Source: Pedobacter kyungheensis (GTDB lineage: Bacteria > Bacteroidota > Bacteroidia > Sphingobacteriales > Sphingobacteriaceae). Taken from it: a stretch of 64,000 nucleotides of DNA. The notes beneath the pieces are model-generated. The model saw nothing but the letters and a program-made list of their open reading frames with translations. It made no database searches and was not told the origin of the DNA. The position numbers and the translations under genes are program-made. This document shows positions 55,115-64,000 of this stretch, one piece after another. The stretch's first letter is position 1; each line of letters starts with the position of its first letter. The stretch lies in assembly GCF_000812965.1 (NCBI RefSeq), contig NZ_JSYN01000025.1, forward strand, positions 1 to 64,000. The letters run 5' to 3'.

Positions 55115-56215
55115 TCAAAACTCAAATTCCAGCTGGTTATTCTCCCTTTTTTCGATATCAGGGCCATCATAAAAGCGCGATAAAGTAATACCCAGTAATC
55201 TTACCTTCGACGCCCCCAATTCGGCTTCTTCAAGCAATTTTATGGCTTCTTTGTACATTACTTCTGCCTGATGGATCGGGGTAAGGAACGATCTGCTCCG
55301 CGTAATCAGTTTAAAATCGGCAAATTTTATTTTCAAAGTAATCGTTTTGCCACTCAGCTGGTATTTTTCCAAACGCTTACTTACCGTTTCACTAATCTGT
55401 TTCAGCAGATCGTGCATTACCACATCATCATTGGTATCTTCAGGCAAGGTATCTTCTGCACCAACCGATTTCGCCTCGCGGTTTGCCCTCACCGGTCGCT
55501 CATCTATGCCACGTACAATTTTGTAATAAAACATACCCGATTTACCGAACTGGGCAATAAGCTGTGCTTCAGTTAATTTTTTCAGGTCTGCCCCGGTATT
55601 AAGCTGCATAGCTTTCATTTTAGCGGCAGTTACTTTACCCACACCAAAGAATTTTTCGACCGGCAGCTTTTCCATAAAGGCTTTAATTTTCGATGGCCCG
55701 ATAAAAGTTAAACCATCGGGTTTATTCATATCAGATGCGACTTTGGCTACAAATTTATTTGTTGATACCCCTGCAGAGGCCGTTAGGTTTAGCTCATTTT
55801 TAATGGCATCTTTAATGGATTGGGCAATATCTATAGCCGATCCAATACCCAGTTTATCTTCAGTAACATCCAGATAAGCTTCATCTAAAGATAAGGGCTC
55901 AATTAAATCAGTATAGCGGCTAAATATTTCCCGAATGGCTTTCGAAGCCGCAGTATAAGCATCAAACCGGGGATACACAAAAATAGCCGTCGGACATAAC
56001 TGATAGGCTTTACTGGACGACATGGCGGAGCGGATTCCATATTGCCGGGCTTCATAACTTGCCGTTGATACGACCCCGCGGCTGTCGGGTTTGCCACCAA
56101 CCACAAGCGGTTTTCCGCGGTATTCCGGAAAATCGCGCTGCTCTACCGACGCATAAAAAGCATCCATATCGATATGGATAATCTTTCTTAACGTTATGGT
56201 AGTTTCTTCAGACAT
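55115..56215 (-). CDS. dinB: DNA polymerase IV
   Basis: A 366-residue Y-family translesion polymerase. Catalytic carboxylates are in IIHIDMDAFYASVEQRD (residues ~12-28, steric and metal Asp) and in EPLSLDEAYLDVTE (Asp-Glu pair ~105). Two helix-hairpin-helix segments (VEKFFGVGKVTAAKMKAM region) and the little-finger domain follow. The last residues ENNQLEFEF match a beta-clamp binding motif. Full length for the family. It extends untemplated or damaged primer ends and is error-prone. It is monocistronic; the hairpin array begins 7 bases past its stop. Confidence 0.96.
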   Translation of the reverse strand: MSEETTITLRKIIHIDMDAFYASVEQRDFPEYRGKPLVVGGKPDSRGVVSTASYEARQYGIRSAMSSSKAYQLCPTAIFVYPRFDAYTAASKAIREIFSRYTDLIEPLSLDEAYLDVTEDKLGIGSAIDIAQSIKDAIKNELNLTASAGVSTNKFVAKVASDMNKPDGLTFIGPSKIKAFMEKLPVEKFFGVGKVTAAKMKAMQLNTGADLKKLTEAQLIAQFGKSGMFYYKIVRGIDERPVRANREAKSVGAEDTLPEDTNDDVVMHDLLKQISETVSKRLEKYQLSGKTITLKIKFADFKLITRSRSFLTPIHQAEVMYKEAIKLLEEAELGASKVRLLGITLSRFYDGPDIEKRENNQLEFEF

Positions 56216-56281
56216 TGGGATGAAATAAATTTCGCTATTTTTTTTAGCATTATTGAGATAGAATTTTTTTCTTTACAAAAT

Positions 56282-56641
56282 ATGGAAAGATCGATCCGCT
56301 TTTATAAGAATGCCAAACACGAATGGTATGCTGATATTCCTGAATGGGCAGGGGCTTTAGATGAGCTGCAAATGGTAGAAGGGGCCGATGATTTATTAAA
56401 CTGGATAGCCGCATCGGCCAATGAATGTAACCTTTTGCTGGCCGACCAACATTTTGAACAGGCAGAGATTTTAGAACTGGTTTATATTCGCGAAGAAAAC
56501 CTGGGTGGTGGAGGCGATTATATTTTAGAAAACTTTAGGGGCGAAGTTAAAAACCACAGGCTTTGGCTCTGCCATGTTACCGAATTTGTATTTAAACAAT
56601 TGCCCGAGCGGATCTATTTTAAAGAGATAAGTTTTGATTGA
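56282..56641 (+). CDS. Small conserved protein (possibly DUF6717)
   Basis: A 119-residue soluble protein with a WYADIPEWAG start, an LQMVEGADDLLNWIA stretch and an Asp/Glu-rich end. The pattern (basic start, WY-DIPEW, MV-GAD) resembles DUF6717, a small Bacteroidota family of unknown function; the name is from memory. It is divergent from dinB with a 66-base gap, so both promoters share that region. No catalytic motif is seen. Confidence 0.65.
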   Translation: MERSIRFYKNAKHEWYADIPEWAGALDELQMVEGADDLLNWIAASANECNLLLADQHFEQAEILELVYIREENLGGGGDYILENFRGEVKNHRLWLCHVTEFVFKQLPERIYFKEISFD

Positions 56642-56760
56642 AAAGACCCAAACATTTATCATTAAGAAATGAAGGATATTAAGAATAATAGCGCTTATTA
56701 AAGTCAATGAATATTTAAATGCCCTCAATTGCCTTATATGGTAAAGTAATGAGTAAAAAC

Positions 56761-57120
56761 TTAGTTTAAAAGATGATCAACCTTATTAAGTAGCGAATCC
56801 ATTTCGAATGGTTTTTCCATAAAATCGTTGGCACCGGCATCCATAGCCGATTGTCTGATATCCCTGCTGGCAGAAATCATCAGAATCGGAATTTCGCGGT
56901 ATTGCGGATCATTTTTAAGCTGCTTGCAAATATCTCTACCGTCGTAACCGCTCATCCAGATATCGAGCATAATTAAATCTGGTTTATTTTTCACCGCATC
57001 TATTACCGCCCCGCCGTCATAAGTATAGTCAACCTCATAGCCCATCACCTCCAAAATCATCGTCACAGCGTCAACAATGCCTTCGTCATCGTCTGCAATG
57101 AGTATTTTCTTATTTCTCAT
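56761..57120 (-). CDS. Receiver-domain-only response regulator
   Basis: A 119-residue CheY-like protein. Acidic triad DDD at residues 10-12, phospho-acceptor Asp at about 53 in LIMLDIWMSGYDG, Ser/Thr switch in MISAS (~83) and conserved Lys in FMEKPF (~103). There is no output domain, so it must act through protein contacts or as a phosphorelay intermediate. No histidine kinase is adjacent. It is monocistronic and divergent from the LacI gene. Confidence 0.94.
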   Translation of the reverse strand: MRNKKILIADDDEGIVDAVTMILEVMGYEVDYTYDGGAVIDAVKNKPDLIMLDIWMSGYDGRDICKQLKNDPQYREIPILMISASRDIRQSAMDAGANDFMEKPFEMDSLLNKVDHLLN

Positions 57121-57438
57121 TTTGTAGTTTTATATCCATTCAGTTCCTGTTTTGCATTTTTAAAAGCAAACATGAGCATTAACCTTTTATTATTAATAGC
57201 TAAAATCTGTTTTTTGTTTTAAAAATATAAATATTTATTTGTCGGTTTTGAGGCTCTAAAAATGATATAATTTATTGAAAAAACCAGTAAATCCGATCAG
57301 TTTTAATAAAGCTTTTGTTGCATCTGTTAATTTTTTAGCCGGGCTAAACAGATAATTTTGCACCGCGTATAAATTATTTAGGATTTTTATACTTTATATT
57401 TACAGCATTAATTCAGGTTAATTGAATTTAGTGGCCAA
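57121..57438. other. Divergent promoter region of response regulator and LacI genes
   Basis: A 318-base AT-rich gap. TAATTTTG at 57353-57360 fits the TAnnTTTG -7 element and could serve the LacI gene 79 bases downstream. No LacI-type palindrome is seen here, so strong autoregulation is not evident. Nothing else is recognised. Confidence 0.4.
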
Positions 57439-58452
57439 ATGGATAGTATTAATATTAAGAAGTTAGCGGAGGCTTTAAATTTATCTACTTCAACAATTTC
57501 GAGGGCGTTCAGGGATAATAGCGACATTAATGTGGCTACCAAAGAACGCATATTAGCCAAAGCAAAAGAATTAAACTATCAGCCTAATCATTACGCCAGC
57601 AATTTGCGCGAGCAAAAAAGTAAAACCATTGCGGTTATCGTGCCCGAGCTGGCCAACAACTATTTCTCGCAGGCCATACATGGTATAGAGCGGGTAGCGC
57701 GTGAAAACGGTTATCATATCCTCATCTATGTAACAGATGATGAATATAAAAAAGAGGTTAATTTTATCCGTCACTTGCACAACGGCAGGGCCGATGGCAT
57801 TATCATGTCGGTATCGGGCGAGGCCAACGATCATAATTACCTGAATAAATTTGGCGCAAAACGTTTGCCTCTGGTATTTTTCGACAGGATTTATGAAGAT
57901 ATTGAAACCCCACGGGTAATTACGAACGATTACAACAGTAGTTTTCTGGCTACTGAGCACTTGATAGAGCAGGGGTGTAAGCGCATTGCCTACCTGGTGG
58001 TGAACAAAAGTCTATCTATCGGTAAAACCCGTATGCAGGGCTATATCGATGCGTTGACCAAACATGAGGTGCCATTTGATGAGCATTTGATTGTAGATTG
58101 CAGCAACAGCTATGAAGAAAATAGTGTGATCATTAAAGAGGCTTTGACCGAATTAAAGCCCGATGGTGTTTTTACTTCGGTAGAACGTTTGGCCTTTGCT
58201 ACTTACTATGCCTGTTACGATTTAAAAATCAATATTCCGACTGATTTAAAAGTGATCAGTTTCTCTAGTCTCGAGATTGCGCCATTGCTAAATCCTTCAC
58301 TTACCACCATCACTCAACCGGCAACAGAAATAGGGGAAGAGTCGGCCCGATTACTGTTCTCCATTTTAGATAATAATGCAGATAAAAACACCCCGAATGA
58401 GGTAGTTTTAAGTTCAAAAATTATCGCCCGGAATTCGACTTCAAAAGGCTAA
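57439..58452 (+). CDS. LacI-family transcriptional regulator of the SusCDE operon
   Basis: A 337-residue regulator. The helix-turn-helix INIKKLAEALNLSTSTISRA has the usual T-x-SR recognition pattern. The hinge (LNYQPNHYASNLREQKSKTI) and a sugar-binding effector domain (about 63-330: IAVIVPELANNYFSQAIHGI, later VFTSVERLAFATYYACYDL) follow. It is co-oriented with the SusC gene 434 bases downstream, and two perfect palindromes at 58541 and 58581 lie between them. LacI regulators beside SusCDE are known for starch or maltooligosaccharide control. It is the most likely binder of those palindromes. Confidence 0.93.
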   Translation: MDSINIKKLAEALNLSTSTISRAFRDNSDINVATKERILAKAKELNYQPNHYASNLREQKSKTIAVIVPELANNYFSQAIHGIERVARENGYHILIYVTDDEYKKEVNFIRHLHNGRADGIIMSVSGEANDHNYLNKFGAKRLPLVFFDRIYEDIETPRVITNDYNSSFLATEHLIEQGCKRIAYLVVNKSLSIGKTRMQGYIDALTKHEVPFDEHLIVDCSNSYEENSVIIKEALTELKPDGVFTSVERLAFATYYACYDLKINIPTDLKVISFSSLEIAPLLNPSLTTITQPATEIGEESARLLFSILDNNADKNTPNEVVLSSKIIARNSTSKG

Positions 58453-58540
58453 AAAACAGCTCAAAAATCAGCTCATTTTTTAGCTTAAAAATTTCAAAAA
58501 TTTTCGGCACTTAGTGTAAAATACGCAGAATTTCGACTCG

Positions 58541-58562
58541 TTTTCGGGAACGTTCCCGAAAA
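58541..58562. promoter_or_regulatory. LacI-type operator, perfect 22-base palindrome
   Basis: A perfect 22-base palindrome with core TCGGGAACGTTCCCGA centred on CG, 345 bases before the SusC start and 40 bases upstream of a second, longer copy. The GGGAACGTTCCC core is typical of a LacI-family site. It is the proposed binding site of the product of the adjacent gene 57439. Confidence 0.75.
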
Positions 58563-58580
58563 TTGACTTTAAAATGATCC

Positions 58581-58610
58581 TTATTTTTCGGGAACGTTCC
58601 CGAAAAATAA
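58581..58610. promoter_or_regulatory. LacI-type operator, perfect 30-base palindrome
   Basis: All 15 base pairs either side of the CG-centred axis are symmetrical; the core is the same GGGAACGTTCCC as at 58541. The centres are 44 bases apart, close to four helical turns, so two dimers would sit on the same face. A -7 element (58643) follows 33 bases later. Confidence 0.8.
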
Positions 58611-58642
58611 GCTAAAAATGGCTTAGTGTAAAAAATACACTT

Positions 58643-58650
58643 TATTTTTG
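58643..58650 (+). promoter_or_regulatory. Putative -7 promoter element TATTTTTG of SusCDE operon
   Basis: Matches TAnnTTTG exactly. A GTGTA/TACAC dyad (58626-58640) and a repeated CTTAGTGTAAAA motif (58510 and 58622) sit just upstream. A start near 58657 gives a leader of about 230 bases before the SusC gene. ATTTAACCAAAT in that leader (58851-58862) recurs in shorter form (TTTAACCAAAT) in the leader of the 33702 operon. Confidence 0.45.
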
Positions 58651-58885
58651 AATTTAACATTTTTAATTAATTGATTTTTAGGTAATTAATAATTTAACAA
58701 TTATTTAACGTGACTTTTAGTTACGTCGAAAAACGATTTTTATGACCGAAAATTATCAACCGAAAAACAGCCCGAAATATATTTTTTAAATAAATTTTGA
58801 AATGTCGTTATGGGCTGTAAATTAGTCCTATGTGTAAATCACTATAATATTTAACCAAATTTTTATACTTAAACGAGCTTCAAAT

Positions 58886-61861
58886 ATGAGAGTATTTTAC
58901 CTGTTAAAACAGGGGCTTTTGGTGCTGTTAGTTTTTTCAGCATTAATGGTAAAAGCACAAACCGGATCGGTGTCTGGAAAGGTGCTTGATGAAACCGGCT
59001 TGCCATTACCTGGTGCTTCCGTAGTTATTAAGGGAACAACCAGAAGTACAGCAACAGACGCAAATGGCGTTTTTAAACTGGCAGGATTATCGAATGGTTC
59101 GGTAACCCTATCGGCTAGTTTTATCGGTTATCAAACCCTCGATAAAACAGTTAGCGTTTCGGCAAATGCTACTGTCGATTTTCAATTGGTGCCCGATGCA
59201 CAAAAACTTAACGAAGTGGTGGTAATTGGTTACGGTACAGCCGAAAAGAAAAACCTTACGGGATCTATCACTACGGTAAATGCTAAAGATTTTCAAAAAG
59301 GTACCATTACTACTCCTGAGCAATTGATTCAGGGTAAAGTAGCCGGGGTTAACATTGTTTCCAACAGTGGTCAGCCAGGTGTGGGTAGCACCATCCGTAT
59401 CCGTGGCGGTGCATCGCTTAATGCCAGTAACGATCCTTTGGTGGTAATTGATGGAGTGCCATTTAGCGGTAACTCAATTGGCAATGCGCCAAGCCCGTTA
59501 TCATTGGTAAACCCGAATGATATTGAAACTTTTACCGTTTTAAAAGATGCCAATGCAACGGCCATTTATGGTTCGCGAGCATCAAACGGGGTAATTTTAA
59601 TTACCACTAAAAAAGGTGCTTCTGGTGCTCCGGTAATTAATTTCAGTACCAACAACTCTATCGCTACGGTAGCTAAAAAAGTAGATATTTTATCATCCGA
59701 TCAAATCCGCAGTTTTGTAAATGCCAACCCAAATGCTTCTTATGATGATGGTAAGAAATTTACTGCTTTACTAGGCGGTTCAAATACCGACTGGCAGGAT
59801 GAAATTTATCAGAATGCTTTCTCAACCGATAACAGCTTAAGTATTGCCGGTTCGTTTAAAGGCGTACCTTACCGTGTTTCGGCAGGTTATTTAGATCAGC
59901 AAGGACTTTTATTAACCGATCATTTTTCGCGTGGAACAGGTGCTATCAGCATTTCGCCAAAATTATTCCAGGATCACTTAAAAATCGATCTGAACCTGAA
60001 AGGTGCTTTAACCGAATCGCATTTTGCCAATTCGGGTGCTGTAGGTTCGGCTATTCAATTCGATCCAACGCAATCGGTAACTGCCAACAATAATTTTGGT
60101 AACTATTTCGAATGGTTAAGAAGCGATGGTTCGGTAAACCCGAATGCACCGCGCAACCCGGTAGCTTTAATCAGGCTTAACGATAACAATGGTAAAGCAG
60201 AAAGAAGCTTTGGAAATGCACGTTTCGATTATTCTTTCCACTTTTTACCTGAGTTACATGCCAACTTAAATTTAGGTTACGATATTTCTAAAGGTTATGG
60301 TTCAGTACGTGTTCCGATTTTTGCGGCACAAAGTGTGGCTACCCAGGGTTCTTACACCCGCTCTTTAAACACAGAAACCAATAAACTTTCTGAGTTTTAT
60401 TTAAATTATGCCCATACTGCGGCCAGTATTAAAAGCCGTTTCGATGTAACTGCCGGTTACGGTTATTACGACAATTCTAAAACCGGTTATAATTTCCCAT
60501 CATACAAAGGAACAGGTGAGGTATTGGTAAACCCGGTTTTCCCTTTCTCTACCGATCGCGATAAATTGCTTTCGTACTATGGCAGGTTTATTTATACTTT
60601 GGCCGATAAATACATCTTATCTGGTACTTTAAGGGCCGATGCTTCTTCTAAATTCTCAGAGAAAAACCGTTGGGGTTATTTCCCTTCGGCAGCTTTTACC
60701 TGGAGAATTTCGAACGAAAACTTCCTGAAAAACAGCGAATCGGTATCTGACCTGAAATTGCGTTTAAGCTACGGACAAACTGGTAATAAAGATGGTATCG
60801 GTTATTACGATTATTTGTCTAAATATTACGCTAACAGTAACACTGGTCAGTATCAGATTGGTAATACTTTCTACAATTATTACACACCGGCAGCTTACGA
60901 TCCTGATTTGAAATGGGAAACTACAACCACTTACAATGCAGGTTTGGATTATGGTTTTATGAAAGGCCGTTTGTACGGAAGTATCGATGTGTACTACAAA
61001 AAAACTTCTGATCTGTTAAGCAAAATCAATATTCCGGTTGGTACCAACTTCAACAACGAATTAACCACCAATGTGGGTAATATGGATGTGAGAGGTGCTG
61101 AGGCCAGCTTAAATTTCGCAGCTATTAAAACCGAAAATACCAGCTGGGATTTAGGTGTAAATGTTGCCTATAACAAAAGAAAGGTAACCAACCTAACGCT
61201 TAACCCTGATCCGGCTTCGAAAGTGGGCGCTGGTGATATTACCGGTGGTACCGGTGTAACCTTAAAATACAATGCAGTTAACCAGATTCCGGGATCATTT
61301 TATGTATACAAACAGGTATATAATGCAGATGGCAAACCATTGGAAGGTGTGTATGAAGATTTGAACAAAGATGGTGTAATCAATACCAGCGATCAGTATT
61401 TCTACAAAGCTCCTGATCCAAATATTACCCTGGGTTTCAATACTACTTTTTCTTATAAAAAATGGAGTTTTACCACTTCACTTAGGGCAAATTTTGGCAA
61501 CTATGTGTACGATAACGTTTCTTCAAACTTTGGTATCAGATCGAACATCTTAAGTCCATCGGGTGTAATCAACAACGCATCAACCGATTTCTTATTTACC
61601 AATTTCCAGAACAACCAGTTCCTGAGCGATTACTATGTTAAAAATGCTTCGTTCCTGAAAATGGATAATGCAGGTATATCTTACAATGCCGGAAAATTAT
61701 CTAAAAACGGAAATACAACGTTAAGGATCTCGGCAAACTGCCAGAACGTTTTCACAGTTACAAAATACAATGGAATTGATCCTGAGTTAAGCAGTGGTAT
61801 CGATTACAACCTGTATCCACGTCCGCGTACTTACACGTTAGGTTTAAATGTTGGTTTTTAA
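58886..61861 (+). CDS. susC: SusC-family TonB-linked outer-membrane transporter (starch/maltodextrin-like)
   Basis: A 991-residue outer-membrane protein with signal peptide (ending MVKAQ, ~24). A carboxypeptidase-like domain follows (SGKVLDETGLPLPGASVVIK, about 29-105), then VVVIGYGTAEKKNLTGSITT, a plug (LIQGKVAGVNIVSNSGQPG, then IYGSRASNGVILITTKKG) and a barrel ending RTYTLGLNVGF. Its length and the SusD-SusE order behind it match starch/maltooligosaccharide systems. It is followed by the SusD gene 13 bases later. Substrate is inferred from gene order and the LacI context. Confidence 0.9.
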   Translation: MRVFYLLKQGLLVLLVFSALMVKAQTGSVSGKVLDETGLPLPGASVVIKGTTRSTATDANGVFKLAGLSNGSVTLSASFIGYQTLDKTVSVSANATVDFQLVPDAQKLNEVVVIGYGTAEKKNLTGSITTVNAKDFQKGTITTPEQLIQGKVAGVNIVSNSGQPGVGSTIRIRGGASLNASNDPLVVIDGVPFSGNSIGNAPSPLSLVNPNDIETFTVLKDANATAIYGSRASNGVILITTKKGASGAPVINFSTNNSIATVAKKVDILSSDQIRSFVNANPNASYDDGKKFTALLGGSNTDWQDEIYQNAFSTDNSLSIAGSFKGVPYRVSAGYLDQQGLLLTDHFSRGTGAISISPKLFQDHLKIDLNLKGALTESHFANSGAVGSAIQFDPTQSVTANNNFGNYFEWLRSDGSVNPNAPRNPVALIRLNDNNGKAERSFGNARFDYSFHFLPELHANLNLGYDISKGYGSVRVPIFAAQSVATQGSYTRSLNTETNKLSEFYLNYAHTAASIKSRFDVTAGYGYYDNSKTGYNFPSYKGTGEVLVNPVFPFSTDRDKLLSYYGRFIYTLADKYILSGTLRADASSKFSEKNRWGYFPSAAFTWRISNENFLKNSESVSDLKLRLSYGQTGNKDGIGYYDYLSKYYANSNTGQYQIGNTFYNYYTPAAYDPDLKWETTTTYNAGLDYGFMKGRLYGSIDVYYKKTSDLLSKINIPVGTNFNNELTTNVGNMDVRGAEASLNFAAIKTENTSWDLGVNVAYNKRKVTNLTLNPDPASKVGAGDITGGTGVTLKYNAVNQIPGSFYVYKQVYNADGKPLEGVYEDLNKDGVINTSDQYFYKAPDPNITLGFNTTFSYKKWSFTTSLRANFGNYVYDNVSSNFGIRSNILSPSGVINNASTDFLFTNFQNNQFLSDYYVKNASFLKMDNAGISYNAGKLSKNGNTTLRISANCQNVFTVTKYNGIDPELSSGIDYNLYPRPRTYTLGLNVGF

Positions 61862-61874
61862 TAAAGAGAGAGAA

Positions 61875-63464
61875 ATGAAAAATTCATTTAAAACGATATT
61901 GGCATCAGGTATTTTATTGTTGTCATTAAATTCATGCAAAAAAGGAGACCTGAACGTTTTGCCTACCAACGATGTGACTTCGGCAAGCGTTTATGCTACT
62001 CCGACAGGTTACAAACAAAGTTTGGTTAAACTGTATGCAACTTATGCATTAACCAGTTCAACCGGGTCTGATAACAGCGATATCGGCGGATTAAACTCTG
62101 GTTTCGCAGATTTTTTACGCTTATTCTGGACTTCGCAGGAGCTGGTAACCGATGAGGCTATCTGTGCCTGGGGCGATACCGGTATTCCGGAACTGGATTA
62201 CGGTACACCAAGTGTAGATAACCAGTTTTTAAGAGGTTTATACTCGAGGAGCATTCTGCAAATCACGGTTTGTAACGAATTTCTTCGCGAAAGCACACCA
62301 GAAAAACTGGCCTCGCGCAACATTACCGGCGCAGATGCTACTGCGATTGCAAAATACCGAGCCGAAGCCCGTTTTTTACGTGCTTACCAATATTGGGTAT
62401 TGTTAGATGCCTTTGGTAACCCTCCATTCGTTACCGAAAACGATGATATTGGTAAAGTTGCCCCAAAACAAATTCAGAGAGCTGCCCTGTTTTCTTATGT
62501 AGAATCAGAGCTTAAAGCCATCGAAGGTGATTTGGCCGATCCGCGTACCAATGAGTATGGCCGTGCCGATAAAGGCGCCGATTGGGCTTTACTGGCCAGG
62601 TTATACCTGAATGCACAAGTATATACCGGTACTGCAAAATATACTGAAGCCATTACTTATTCAAGCAAAGTAATTGCAGCCGGTTATAGCTTAAAAGCCA
62701 ATTACATGGATCTTTTTAAAGCAGATAACAACATCAACAATACCGAAAATATCCTCACAATTAATTATGATGGGGTAAACGGAACCAATTATGGTGGTAC
62801 TACTTTTTTAATCAATGCTGGTATTAATGCCGATATGGGAACAGCATCGTACGGTGTGCCAAACGGTGGCTGGGGCGGTAACAGAACCCGTCAGAATTTG
62901 CCTGCGCTATTTCCTGATGCCAATGGCAGCGCCGATAAACGTGGTACTTTCTTTGGAGCAAAAAGTGCAGTAGATGAAATTGGTGTATTTACCGACGGTT
63001 TGCGCGTAACCAAATTCAAAAACGTAACCTCAACTGGTGTAACACCTGCATCATTAAACGGTACTTTCAGCTCGCTTGATTTTGCCTTATTCCGTTTGGC
63101 AGAGCAATATTTAATTTATGGCGAAGCTGTAGCCCGTGGTGGTTCTGGTGGTAATGCTGCTCTGGCATTAACTTATGTAAATGCTTTGCGTCAGCGTGCT
63201 TATGGCAATGCCAATGGCAATGTTACTGCAGCTGCTTTAACGGTAGATTTTTACCTGGATGAGCGTGCCCGTGAGTTATATTGGGAAGGTCACCGCCGTA
63301 CAGATTTGGTACGTTACGGTAAATTTGCCGGTTCTACTTACCTATGGCCATTTAAAGGTGGCGTTAAGGCCGGAACCTCAATTCCAGCCTACCGCAACAT
63401 TTACCCGATTCCGGCAGCAGATTTAATTGCCAATCCGAATCTGGTTCAAAACACAGGTTATTAA
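61875..63464 (+). CDS. susD: SusD-family starch-binding-like outer-membrane lipoprotein
   Basis: A 529-residue lipoprotein counted from the ATG at 61875, which is preceded by AGAGAGAG and gives a signal peptide ending LNSC (Cys ~20); a frame from 61848 would overlap the SusC stop. SusD blocks: KYRAEARFLRAYQYWVLLDA, FGNPPFVTEND, ADWALLARLYLNAQVYTG, LDERARELYWEGHRRTDLVR and the ending AYRNIYPIPAADLIANPNLV. It pairs with the upstream SusC and is probably a glucan-binding protein. Confidence 0.92.
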   Translation: MKNSFKTILASGILLLSLNSCKKGDLNVLPTNDVTSASVYATPTGYKQSLVKLYATYALTSSTGSDNSDIGGLNSGFADFLRLFWTSQELVTDEAICAWGDTGIPELDYGTPSVDNQFLRGLYSRSILQITVCNEFLRESTPEKLASRNITGADATAIAKYRAEARFLRAYQYWVLLDAFGNPPFVTENDDIGKVAPKQIQRAALFSYVESELKAIEGDLADPRTNEYGRADKGADWALLARLYLNAQVYTGTAKYTEAITYSSKVIAAGYSLKANYMDLFKADNNINNTENILTINYDGVNGTNYGGTTFLINAGINADMGTASYGVPNGGWGGNRTRQNLPALFPDANGSADKRGTFFGAKSAVDEIGVFTDGLRVTKFKNVTSTGVTPASLNGTFSSLDFALFRLAEQYLIYGEAVARGGSGGNAALALTYVNALRQRAYGNANGNVTAAALTVDFYLDERARELYWEGHRRTDLVRYGKFAGSTYLWPFKGGVKAGTSIPAYRNIYPIPAADLIANPNLVQNTGY

Positions 63465-63483
63465 TCTTCATATTTAATAAGAG

Positions 63484-64000
63484 ATGAAATCAATATTTTT
63501 CAAAACCTTAGCCTTTTGCTTCCTGGCTTTATCGCTTTGGTCGTGCAAAAAAGATGAAACCCAAACGGTTTCGGTGGTTGGAGCAGCAGGAACATTAACT
63601 GCTTCTACAACTGCATTGAATTTGGTACAAGCCAATGGTGCGCAGGCAGCGTTAACATTAAGCTACCCTTTGGCTACTTCAACCGGTTATGTGGTGCCGG
63701 TAAATACTACCTTACAGTTTGCTTTAAAGGGTACCAACTTTGCAGCCCCAAAAGAGGTAGTAGTTACCACCAAAACTTATTCGCCAACCGTAACCGAAAT
63801 CAACAACATGATTTTAGCCTTAGGCGGCAAAGTTAAAGAGCCTGCCCAGATAGAAGTACGTTTAAAATCTGGAGCTGCAGTAAACGATTTAACTTATTCG
63901 AATATCATTACCTTAAGTGCTACGCCTTATTTAGCCTCAGCATGGATTTATGTGCCAGGTGCTTATCAGGGCTGGGACCCGGCAACAGCTGATAGCTTAG
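63484..64000 (+). CDS. SusE-domain outer-membrane lipoprotein (partial at window end)
   Basis: The frame opens at 63484, 19 bases after the SusD stop, and runs off the window after about 172 codons. It starts MKSIFFKTLAFCFLALSLWS with lipobox Cys at residue 21. Residues about 25-140 form a SusE-type domain (TASTTALNLVQANGAQAALT, then SPTVTEINNMILALGGKV). The visible end (WIYVPGAYQGWDPATADS) is the start of the SusE/SusF-type starch-binding repeat. It completes the SusC-SusD-SusE order. The missing end lies outside the window. Confidence 0.85.
   Translation, partial: MKSIFFKTLAFCFLALSLWSCKKDETQTVSVVGAAGTLTASTTALNLVQANGAQAALTLSYPLATSTGYVVPVNTTLQFALKGTNFAAPKEVVVTTKTYSPTVTEINNMILALGGKVKEPAQIEVRLKSGAAVNDLTYSNIITLSATPYLASAWIYVPGAYQGWDPATADSL

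Overview
The window looks like chromosome of a Sphingobacteriaceae member (Bacteroidota), most likely Pedobacter or a close relative. This rests on four SusC/SusD pairs, Bacteroidota-type promoter elements (TAnnTTTG), DUF-family lipoproteins typical of the group, split RHS genes of the Bacteroidota type, near absence of Shine-Dalgarno sequences, and many short palindromic intergenic repeats. Genus assignment is inference; no rRNA gene is present.

Layout. 1-1.1 kb: a palindromic repeat and a PfkB sugar kinase. 1.24-11.64 kb: a block bounded by two near-identical tRNA-Asn genes with the same promoter, leader and terminator. It holds a small lipoprotein, an XRE/cupin regulator, a secreted AlkP-superfamily hydrolase, a DUF5690 membrane transporter, a TIGR03364 FAD oxidoreductase and a SusC/SusD pair. 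The family content points to organophosphonate uptake and catabolism. 11.6-24.1 kb: variable region with tandem copies of the tRNA-Asn tail, a LacI regulator, a three-gene split RHS system whose last gene has a hydrophobic C-terminal domain followed directly by a small membrane protein (candidate immunity), several hypothetical genes, and gene debris that includes an internal piece of metE.

24.1-33.2 kb: ordinary accessory and housekeeping genes: GH16 lipoprotein, NPP-type phosphodiesterase, GNAT acetyltransferase, a cluster of CACAGAT/ATCTGTG hairpin repeats, DUF4091 glycoside hydrolase-like protein, a DUF2975/XRE pair, a divergent SDR/HxlR pair and a SulP transporter. 33.5-54.5 kb: one long polysaccharide-utilisation-type locus behind a LacI-type operator: SusC-SusD-fasciclin/discoidin-DUF5007, then SusC-SusD-fasciclin-DUF5008-degenerate AlkP/LamG-DUF1735/PA14-PKD/discoidin, then a DUF4965 glutaminase-like enzyme behind a related operator. 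54.5-55.1 kb: three tandem ~187-bp units, each a string of short hairpins.

55.1-64 kb: DNA polymerase IV, a small protein, a receiver-only response regulator, then a LacI regulator and, beyond two exceptionally long perfect palindromes, a SusC-SusD-SusE operon that runs off the window and resembles starch/maltodextrin systems. The two LacI regulators and three operator-like sites suggest repression lifted by sugar ligands. Points most worth checking are the phosphonate-type SusCD block, the degenerate phosphatase fused to a lectin-like domain, the hairpin array, the LacI palindromes and the tRNA-tail repeat array.
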